Positions 10,892 through 17,857 of a stretch of DNA of 63,966 bases are shown piece by piece; the first letter of the stretch is position 1, and every line of letters starts with the position of its first letter. This DNA is from Saccharothrix sp. NRRL B-16348 (GTDB lineage Bacteria; Actinomycetota; Actinomycetes; Mycobacteriales; Pseudonocardiaceae): positions 1 to 63,966 of the forward strand of contig NZ_LGED01000216.1 of NCBI RefSeq assembly GCF_001280085.1, read 5' to 3'. A model generated the notes under the pieces. That model was not told where the DNA came from, searched no databases, and was given only the letters and a program-made list of their open reading frames with translations. The position numbers were made by a program, and so were the translations under genes.

Positions 10892-11002
10892 CCGGATGTC
10901 CTCTGAGGAGGGCCGTCCAGCCCTGGTGGCCTCCGGCGTTTGGCCGCGTCGCCGTTCGGGAATTCGCCGGACGTCCGGATCGGCGACCCGAAGGGTGGGG
11001 CC

Positions 11003-11851
11003 ATGTCGTTGGCCACCGGGGAACGCGTGCTCGCAGGTCGCTACCAGCTGGCGGGCAAGCTCGGCGCGGGCGGCGCGGCCGAGGTCCACCGGGGGTGGGA
11101 CGTGCTGCTCCGGCGGTTCGTCGCGGTCAAGGTCGTGCGGGGCGACGAGGTGGACGAGCGGCGCTTCGACAACGAGGTCCGCACGCTGGCCGGCCTGTCG
11201 CACCCCGGGCTGTTGTCCGTCTACGACGTCGGCACGTGCGACGGGGCGTCGTTCGTGGTCATGCAGCTGGTCGAAGGCACGACGTTGCGCGACCGGCTGC
11301 TGGCCGGCACGTTCACGCCCGCGCAGGTCCGCACCCTCGGCCACCAGGTGGCGGACGCCCTCGCCCACGTGCACGACCAGCGCGTCGTGCACCGGGACGT
11401 GAAGCCGTCGAACGTCCTGCTCGACGGCTCGGACACCGCCTACCTGGCCGATTTCGGGCTGGCCCGGACCCTCGGCTCGACCCGCGTCACCAACGTGGGC
11501 GAGGTCGTCGGCACCGCCTCCTACCTGGCGCCGGAGCAGGTGCGCGGTGACGAGGTGGGCCCGGCCGCGGACGTCTACGCGCTCGGCCTGCTGCTGCTGG
11601 AGTGCCTGACCGGCTACCGGGAGTACCAGGGCGACCGGGTGGAGGCCGCCGTCGCCCGCCTGCACCGCCCGCCCAGGGTCCCGGACGACGTGCCCGCCGG
11701 TCTCGCCCGCCTGCTCTCGGTGATGACCTCGCTGTCCGTCCGCCGCCGTCCCACGGCCGCGCAGGTCGCCGACAAGCTCCGCCCCGCCCCGACCGCACTG
11801 CCGCGTGACGGGCTGCTCTGCGGTGTCCGGTCGCCCGGTCGCCCCGCCTAG
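11003..11851 (+). CDS. Soluble serine/threonine protein kinase
   Basis: 282 aa, only the kinase domain, with no transmembrane helix, PASTA or other sensor region. Hanks motifs are complete: glycine loop KLGAGGAAEVHRG, VAVKVV Lys, catalytic HRDVKPSNVLL, DFGLAR, GTASYLAPEQ, DVYALGLLLLECLTG. The ATG at 11003 is preferred (AAGGGTGGGG upstream). The earlier in-frame methionine at 10940 adds 21 poorly ordered residues. It lies 111 bases after the PH-domain gene in the same direction. Its target is unknown; the GIY-YIG/PH pair upstream is a candidate partner. Confidence 0.88.
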   Translation: MSLATGERVLAGRYQLAGKLGAGGAAEVHRGWDVLLRRFVAVKVVRGDEVDERRFDNEVRTLAGLSHPGLLSVYDVGTCDGASFVVMQLVEGTTLRDRLLAGTFTPAQVRTLGHQVADALAHVHDQRVVHRDVKPSNVLLDGSDTAYLADFGLARTLGSTRVTNVGEVVGTASYLAPEQVRGDEVGPAADVYALGLLLLECLTGYREYQGDRVEAAVARLHRPPRVPDDVPAGLARLLSVMTSLSVRRRPTAAQVADKLRPAPTALPRDGLLCGVRSPGRPA

Positions 11852-11864
11852 ACCCGCCCCCGGT

Positions 11865-12653
11865 TCACGCCTGGACCGTGGTCAGGAACCGTTCGAGCGC
11901 GTCGGTGAACTCCGCCGGCCGTTCGAGGTTGGGCAGGTGGCCCGCGCCCGGGATGACCGCGAGCGCCGAGCCGGGGATGGCCGCGTGCAGCCGCTCGGCC
12001 ACGGCGACCGGCGTGTACTCGTCGTCCTCGCCGACGACCACGAGCGCGGGCACGGTGACGCGGGACAGGGAGTCCAGGTAGTCGGGCCGTTCCGCCCGTC
12101 CCCGCCACCCCGCCGCCGCACCCTCCGGTGACGTGCCGCGCATCATCCCCAGCACGTGCTCGGCGACGGCCGGCAGCGCGACGACGTTGTGCGGCGAGAT
12201 CATCTTGTCCAGCACTTCGTCGGCGTACGGCCCCATGCCTTCGCGCAGCACCCGCGCCGCCAGTTCGTGCCGCAGTTCGCGGGCCGCCGCCGTGTCCGCC
12301 TCGGGGAACGTGTCCGCCAGCACGAGCGCACGGACGCGTGCCGGGTGCGATCGGTGCAATTCCATGGCGATCTGGCCGCCCATCGACAACCCGCACACCA
12401 CCACCCGGTCCAGGTCGAGGCGGTCGAGCAGGCCGATCAGGTCGCCGGCGAACACGTCCAACGGCGTCTTGCCGGGCACGACCGTCGTCTCGCCGTATCC
12501 GCGCAGGTCAGGCACGATGACCCGGTAACGGGAGCGGAGCCGTTCGACCTGAGGGCGCCACATCGAGCGGTTGAACGGGTGGCCGTGCACCAGCAGCACC
12601 GGGACGCCGTCGCCCTCGTCGTCGTAGGCGATGTCGATCTCGTTGACCCGCAT
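11865..12653 (-). CDS. Alpha/beta hydrolase
   Basis: 262 aa cytosolic alpha/beta hydrolase. The oxyanion region is VLLVHGHPFNRSMW, the nucleophile elbow GLSMGGQ holds the Ser, the acid is in GEDDEYTP, and the catalytic His is in GAGHLPNLERP. The ATG at 12653 gives a normal N-terminus; an earlier start at 12698 would run into the promoter region of the divergent MocR gene. Substrate unknown; the sequence is of the 3-oxoadipate enol-lactonase / haloperoxidase-like type. Divergent orientation to the MocR regulator makes it a likely target of that regulator. Confidence 0.85.
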   Translation of the reverse strand: MRVNEIDIAYDDEGDGVPVLLVHGHPFNRSMWRPQVERLRSRYRVIVPDLRGYGETTVVPGKTPLDVFAGDLIGLLDRLDLDRVVVCGLSMGGQIAMELHRSHPARVRALVLADTFPEADTAAARELRHELAARVLREGMGPYADEVLDKMISPHNVVALPAVAEHVLGMMRGTSPEGAAAGWRGRAERPDYLDSLSRVTVPALVVVGEDDEYTPVAVAERLHAAIPGSALAVIPGAGHLPNLERPAEFTDALERFLTTVQA

Positions 12654-12711
12654 GATCCCCCCACTGTCCGGTTGACGTCCGAAGCCTAGGAACGCCACCC
12701 TGCTCGGTGCA

Positions 12712-14061
12712 ATGAAAACAATGCTCTCGGTGCAATGTGAGGTGCGCGTGGCGGACTACCGCCTGATCGCCGACCGGCTCGCCGCCGACGTCGCGACCGG
12801 CAGGCTCAAGCCGGGCGACCGCCTGCCGCCGCAACGCGCGTTCGCCCGCAGGCACGGCATCGCCGGCTCCACGGCGGCCCGCGTCTACGGCGAGCTGATC
12901 CGCCGCGGGCTCGCGGTCGGCGAGGTCGGGCGCGGCACGTTCGTGCGGGCCGCACGCCCGCCGGTCGAGCCCGCGCTGGCCGAACCGGGCGGCGCGCGGG
13001 TCGACCTGGAGCTGAACTTCTGCGTCCTGCCCGACCAGCCCGCCCTGCTGGTGCCCGGTCTCGACCGGCTCGTCCGGCACGGGCTCGGCGACGCGCTCAC
13101 GCCGGTCGGCGTCCGCGGCACGCCCGAGGCACGCGCCGCCGTCGCCCGCGTGCTGGCGCGGGGCGGGTGGACGCCGGACGAGCGCCGGGTCCTGTTCACC
13201 GGCAACGGCAGGCAGGCGATCGCGGCCGTCGTGTCGGCGTTGGTGCCGGTCGGCGGGCGGCTCGGGGTGGAGGCCGTCACCTACCCGGTGGTGAAGGCGA
13301 TCGCGACCAGGCTGGGCGTCACGCTCGTGCCGCTGCCGGTGGACGACGCGGGCGTGCTGCCGGGTGCGCTCCGCGCCGCCGACGTGCGCGCGGTCTACCT
13401 CCAGCCGACCCTGCACAACCCGCTCGGCACCACCATGCCCGAACGACGCCGCGCCGAACTCGCCGACACCGTGCGCGACCTGGACGTGCAGGTGGTCGAG
13501 GACGCCATCTACGCCTTCCTCGGCCCCGACCTGCCGCCGCTCGCGCCCGAGCGCACGACCGTGGTGGACAGCCTGTCCAAACGCCTCGCGCCCGGCCTGA
13601 CGGTCGGGTTCGCCGTCCCGCCCGCGCACCTGGTCGACCGGGTCGCCGCCGCCGCGCGCTCCGGCGGCTGGGCGGTCGGCCACTTCGCGCTCGCCGCCGC
13701 GACGGAGTGGCTCACCGACGGCACCGTGGAGTCCATAGTGGACCAGAAACGCGTGCTCGCGCACGAACGGCAGCGGCTCGTGCGCGAACGCCTGGCCGGC
13801 TTCGACATCAGCGCCGACCCCGGCTCCTACCACTGCTGGTGGCGGCTGCCGGACCGGTGGCGCGCCGAGACGTTCGTGGCCGCCGCGGCACGGCGGGGCA
13901 TCGCCATCACGCCCGCCGCCGCGTTCGCGGTCGTGCCCGGCCACGCGCCGAACGCCGTCCGCCTCGCCCTCGCCTCCGCGTCGACCCCGACCCTGGCCGC
14001 CGCGCTGGACGTGCTCGCCGCGCTCGCCGAAGGCAGCCCGGAGGACGAGCAGGTCGACTAG
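12712..14061 (+). CDS. MocR/PdxR-type GntR transcriptional regulator with aminotransferase domain
   Basis: 449 aa. The N-terminal winged helix-turn-helix of the GntR family (LAADVATGRLKPGDRLPPQR, AFARRHGIAGSTAARVYGEL) is joined to a fold type I aminotransferase-like domain (120-440) with the PLP-binding lysine in DSLSKRLAPG and YLQPTLHNPLG. MocR proteins sense PLP-linked amine metabolites and control neighbouring genes. Starts at 12712, 12721 or GTG 12748 are all possible. It sits opposite the hydrolase gene and ten bases before the cyclase-fold gene, which suggests a local regulon. Confidence 0.88.
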   Translation: MKTMLSVQCEVRVADYRLIADRLAADVATGRLKPGDRLPPQRAFARRHGIAGSTAARVYGELIRRGLAVGEVGRGTFVRAARPPVEPALAEPGGARVDLELNFCVLPDQPALLVPGLDRLVRHGLGDALTPVGVRGTPEARAAVARVLARGGWTPDERRVLFTGNGRQAIAAVVSALVPVGGRLGVEAVTYPVVKAIATRLGVTLVPLPVDDAGVLPGALRAADVRAVYLQPTLHNPLGTTMPERRRAELADTVRDLDVQVVEDAIYAFLGPDLPPLAPERTTVVDSLSKRLAPGLTVGFAVPPAHLVDRVAAAARSGGWAVGHFALAAATEWLTDGTVESIVDQKRVLAHERQRLVRERLAGFDISADPGSYHCWWRLPDRWRAETFVAAAARRGIAITPAAAFAVVPGHAPNAVRLALASASTPTLAAALDVLAALAEGSPEDEQVD

Positions 14062-14070
14062 AGTCGGGCC

Positions 14071-15051
14071 ATGACCGGGGTTTCTTGGCTGCTCGACGCC
14101 GATCCGGCGCTGCGCTGGCAGGTCGAGCGCGACGTCGTCCACGCGCCGCCCGAGGTCTGGGAGGCGACGCGGGCCAGGATCGCGACCGAGGGCTTCGGCG
14201 CACGCCTGCTCGCGCTGCAGGACACGGACGGCCGGTGGGCGGGCGGCGCGTTCTTCCCCGCCGGCTTCGACTTCCACGGCCCGGAAGCCGCCGATGGCGC
14301 CGGGCAGCCCTGGACCGCGACGACGTGGACGCTGAACACGTTGCGGGAGTGGGGCATGGACTCCACCGTCCTGCGTGACCGCGGCACGGCGGAACTGCTG
14401 GAGCGCCACTGCCGCTGGGAGTACGACGACCTGCCGTACTGGGGCGGCGAGGTCGACTGCTGCATCAACGCGTGGACCGTCCAGAACGGCCTGTGGCTCG
14501 GGGCCGACATCACCGGCATCGTGGACTGGTTCGTCGAGCACCGCCTGCCCGACGGCGGCTGGAACTGCGCGTGGGTCGAGGGGTCGATGCGGTCGTCGTT
14601 CCACTCGACCCTCAACTCGCTCAAAGGACTGCTCTCCTACGACGCCGCGACCGGCGGCACGGACGCGACGCGTGCCGCCCGCCGTGCCGGCGAGGAGTAC
14701 CTGTTGGCCCGCGGGCTGTTCCGCCGGCTGTCCACGGGCGAGCCGGTGGCGCCGTGGGTGGACCGCTTCTCGTACCCCTTCCGCTGGTTCTACGACGTGC
14801 TCAACGCCGCCGAGCACTTCCGCCAGGTCTCGCTGCTCGACGGCACGCCGCCGGACCCGCGCATGGCCGACGCGATCGAACTCATCCGCGCGCGGCGGCA
14901 GCCCGACGGCACCTGGCTCCAGTCCCGCCGGCATCCCGGACGCGTCTGGTTCGAGGTCGACGTGCCGGCGGGGGAGCCGTCGAAGTGGCTGACCCTGTAC
15001 GCGACCCGGGTGCTCGACTGGTGGGACGCCAACGCCCCGTCAGCGCCCTAG
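14071..15051 (+). CDS. Terpenoid-cyclase/prenyltransferase-fold protein
   Basis: 326 aa, soluble. It is a squalene-cyclase-like alpha/alpha-barrel repeat protein: repeats such as LQDTDGRWAGG, LPDGGWNC, RQPDGTWLQ are QW-like motifs. A full-length class II cyclase is about 630 aa and has DxDD, which is not seen here, so this is a half-size protein of unknown activity. The ATG lies ten bases after the MocR stop, and a TAGAGT box spans the junction, so it can be both in the operon and leaderless. The last four bases overlap the DUF2332 gene antisense. Confidence 0.7.
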   Translation: MTGVSWLLDADPALRWQVERDVVHAPPEVWEATRARIATEGFGARLLALQDTDGRWAGGAFFPAGFDFHGPEAADGAGQPWTATTWTLNTLREWGMDSTVLRDRGTAELLERHCRWEYDDLPYWGGEVDCCINAWTVQNGLWLGADITGIVDWFVEHRLPDGGWNCAWVEGSMRSSFHSTLNSLKGLLSYDAATGGTDATRAARRAGEEYLLARGLFRRLSTGEPVAPWVDRFSYPFRWFYDVLNAAEHFRQVSLLDGTPPDPRMADAIELIRARRQPDGTWLQSRRHPGRVWFEVDVPAGEPSKWLTLYATRVLDWWDANAPSAP

Positions 15052-16109
15052 GAATCGGCCAGCCACGCCAGCAGTCGGCCCCGCGACCAGCAGCGGCCGA
15101 CGGCTTCGGCGTGCCGGCCCGACCCGTCGGACACCGCCACGCCGATGATGCTGTGGCCGGAGGCAGGGCGGTCGCCGAGCGTCGGTATCGACGGCGCGAC
15201 CCCGACCCCCTCGGCCGACACCCACGCCACCGGCCGACCCGCCGCCGCTTCGTCGAGGCGGTGCAGGAAGCGCGCGCGGTCCTCCGGCGGGAAGCGCGAC
15301 AGCGCCCACGTCGTGGTGACGACCGGCAGGGCGTCCGCGGGCACGTGCGCGAACGCGTCGGGCAGCACGTCGACGGCGTCACCTCGCAGCAGCAGCGGAG
15401 GGTGCGCCGCCGCCAACGTGATCTCCGCGTCGAGCCTCGCCATCCGCTCCGGTTCGTCGGGTGGCAGGCAGGCGCGCAACCAGCGGGCGTCGTCCGCGTC
15501 GGTCACGTCGAGAGGGTCGACGTCGACGCCGATCCGGGCGACGACCTCGGGCATCGCCCGCGTCGGAACGGGCCGGTCGCCCACGATCGAAGCCGACACC
15601 CGCACCGGAGACGTGGGGTCGCCCAGCGACTGCCCATTGCCGTAGGTGATGCCGACGCGATCGACCGTGAGGTTGAGACCGGCCGAGCAGCCCACGTCGA
15701 CCAGCCCGACCGCGGTCGCGCCGACCCGTCGTGCCGCCTCGGCGACGGCCGGGTACAGCACCGCGCCACGCCCGGTCTCGTCGGTCCTCACGCGCCGGCG
15801 CACGGCGATGTCCACGACGGCGTCGGTCAGGCGCAGCAGGGTGTCGATCGCCGCGTCGGCGGCGGCCTCGCCGTTCCCGGCGGCATAGGCCGCGGCGAGT
15901 GCGGGTGCGCGTCCGGCGAGGGCGAGGTCGTGCAGCGCGGCGAGGATCAGCGCGGGCTGCCGCTTGCGCGCCGGTGCCGAACCGATGGCCTGCAACGCCC
16001 CGTCGGACTCGCTCAGGGCGACGGCGACGCGTCCGCGCAGCGGCGACGTCGCGGCGTCGACCTCGCCGAACCGCCGGTACACCTCGGCGAGCGTGCGAGC
16101 CTTACCCAC
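15048..16109 (-). CDS. DUF2332 family protein
   Basis: 353 aa. It matches the actinobacterial DUF2332 family, whose fold resembles a SAM-dependent methyltransferase: VGLVDVGCSAGLNLTVDR, LPPDEPERMARLDAEI, WALSRFPPEDRARFL, WVSAEGVGV. No biochemical role is established. The GTG at 16109 is chosen because AGGAGG lies 11 bases upstream; the longer frame to 16175 adds a Gly-rich, unlike-family stretch. Stand-alone gene, divergent from the beta-propeller gene. Confidence 0.82.
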   Translation of the reverse strand: MGKARTLAEVYRRFGEVDAATSPLRGRVAVALSESDGALQAIGSAPARKRQPALILAALHDLALAGRAPALAAAYAAGNGEAAADAAIDTLLRLTDAVVDIAVRRRVRTDETGRGAVLYPAVAEAARRVGATAVGLVDVGCSAGLNLTVDRVGITYGNGQSLGDPTSPVRVSASIVGDRPVPTRAMPEVVARIGVDVDPLDVTDADDARWLRACLPPDEPERMARLDAEITLAAAHPPLLLRGDAVDVLPDAFAHVPADALPVVTTTWALSRFPPEDRARFLHRLDEAAAGRPVAWVSAEGVGVAPSIPTLGDRPASGHSIIGVAVSDGSGRHAEAVGRCWSRGRLLAWLADS

Positions 16110-16266
16110 GGGTTCGGCGCCTCCTGCGATCGGCCCTCGACATCCCGACGATCCTAAGCCGTGTAAGGCGTTCACCTGACATCACCTGGTCACGCCGGCG
16201 GATAGCCTCACGTCGGCTTGCCAGGGTGCCTCGTCGCCTGGCGTGGATCGACGTGACAGGAACCCG

Positions 16267-17838
16267 GTGTCCCAGTACCCCCAACACCCGCACTACAGCG
16301 CGCCCGGCCGTCCTGGCCTGCCCGGCAACCCCGGTCAGTGGCACCCCGGTCCGCCGCAGGGGTACGGCCCTCCGGTCCCGCCACCGGCCAAGGGCAACAA
16401 GGGGGCGCGGTGGGTCATCGTCGCCGTTGTCGTCGCGGTGGTGGTGGCCGCGGGAGCCGGCGGTGCGTGGTTCTGGCTGCGGGCCGGTGGCGCGGGCGAA
16501 GGACTCGCGGCGGAGGCGGGCACGCAGCTCACGCGCACGGTGGAGGAGTACTTCCCGGAGGACTGGAAGCCCGAGGGCGAAGAGATCGCGATGGCGGTCG
16601 GGTCGTGGGTCGACGGGCGTTGGTGGACCGACGACCACCTGGTGCGGGAGATGCCGGGCGAGGTCGTCGCCTACAAGATCTCCGACGGTTCGGTGGCCTG
16701 GCGGATCCCGGTGGCGGGCAACGGCTCCTGCCGGTCCTCGCGGGAGATGACGCCGGAGGGGCACGTCGCGGTCCTGCGCGGTGACGGGATGGGCAGGAAG
16801 GCGGTGAAGGGCTGTCACCAGCTGACCCTGGTCGACATCACCGCGGGCAAGGAGCTGTGGACGGTGGAGCTGGACCAGGTGGGCGGCGAGTACGCGAACT
16901 CCCTCTCCCAGCCCGTGATCTCGGGCGGGCTCGTCCACGTGAGCAACGGGAAGGGCAGCCAGACCCGCGGCCTCGCGGACGGGTCGCCGTCCGACCTCAA
17001 GGCGGAGCCGACGGGCTGTGCCGCCACCGACCACCTGGGCGTCGACGGCGTCCTGGTGTCGTGGCTGCGGTGCCGCAGCGGCGACGAGATCCTGTGGGTG
17101 CTGGCCGGGTACGACGAGAACGTGAAACCGCTGTGGGGGTGGCTCCACCCGGAGAAGGGCCGCAAGCCCGCCCTGACGGGCGTGCTGTCGGTCGACCCGC
17201 TGACCGTGGTGGTCTACAACGGGACCAAGGGCCAGGACATCTGGCGGGTGGAACCGGGCAAGGGCACGCCGGACGCCCCCGGCACGCACCGGGTGCTCCT
17301 CTCCATCATCGCGGGCGAGAACATCTCGCTGCCCTGCCCCACCTACGGCCGGTCGACCGGGCCGTCCGTGTGCACCGCGGTCGTGGTCGGCGACGACGTG
17401 CTCTACTTGCAGTCCAATCCGAACGGCCCCAGCAGCAGGTTCCACGGGATCGTCGCGGTGGACCTGGACACCGGCGCGGAGCGCTGGCACGCCCGCGCGG
17501 AAGGCGAGCTGTCGCTCTCGGCGATCACCGTCGACGACGGGAAGCTGATCGCCTTCCAGGCCCAGGCCGACCTCTCCCTCGCCAAGGATTTGGGCCACGA
17601 GTCGCCGGGCGTCGTCGTCACCGTCGACCCCGGGAACGGCAGCCTCACCGCGCTGGCGGCACTTCCCCTGGTCGAGCGCGGGCAGACGTTGGAGACGCTG
17701 GTCGAACGCGGCGAGTACGGCACCGACACCATCGAGTGGCACGACGGCACGCTGGCCATCCTCGCACCGGCGGTCGTGGTGACCAGCGAAGGAGTCGGCG
17801 GTGGCCCCGGGTCCTTCGCCGGCCTCGTCTACTCGTGA
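16267..17838 (+). CDS. Membrane-anchored PQQ-like beta-propeller protein
   Basis: 523 aa from GTG 16267 (a GTG at 16243 is in frame). A Pro/Gly/Gln-rich cytoplasmic head (about 1-45) is followed by one transmembrane helix (WVIVAVVVAVVVAAGAGG, about 49-72). The outside part is a beta-propeller with PQQ-enzyme-like blades (YKISDGSVAWRIPV, DITAGKELWTVEL, DLDTGAERWHARAEG). The enzyme active-site residues of true quinoproteins are not evident, so a sensor or assembly role is more likely. Pro-rich-head/TM/propeller proteins are common in this phylum. It converges on the channel-fusion gene 19 bases away. Confidence 0.75.
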   Translation: MSQYPQHPHYSAPGRPGLPGNPGQWHPGPPQGYGPPVPPPAKGNKGARWVIVAVVVAVVVAAGAGGAWFWLRAGGAGEGLAAEAGTQLTRTVEEYFPEDWKPEGEEIAMAVGSWVDGRWWTDDHLVREMPGEVVAYKISDGSVAWRIPVAGNGSCRSSREMTPEGHVAVLRGDGMGRKAVKGCHQLTLVDITAGKELWTVELDQVGGEYANSLSQPVISGGLVHVSNGKGSQTRGLADGSPSDLKAEPTGCAATDHLGVDGVLVSWLRCRSGDEILWVLAGYDENVKPLWGWLHPEKGRKPALTGVLSVDPLTVVVYNGTKGQDIWRVEPGKGTPDAPGTHRVLLSIIAGENISLPCPTYGRSTGPSVCTAVVVGDDVLYLQSNPNGPSSRFHGIVAVDLDTGAERWHARAEGELSLSAITVDDGKLIAFQAQADLSLAKDLGHESPGVVVTVDPGNGSLTALAALPLVERGQTLETLVERGEYGTDTIEWHDGTLAILAPAVVVTSEGVGGGPGSFAGLVYS

Positions 17839-17857
17839 CCCAGGACGAACGCCGTCG

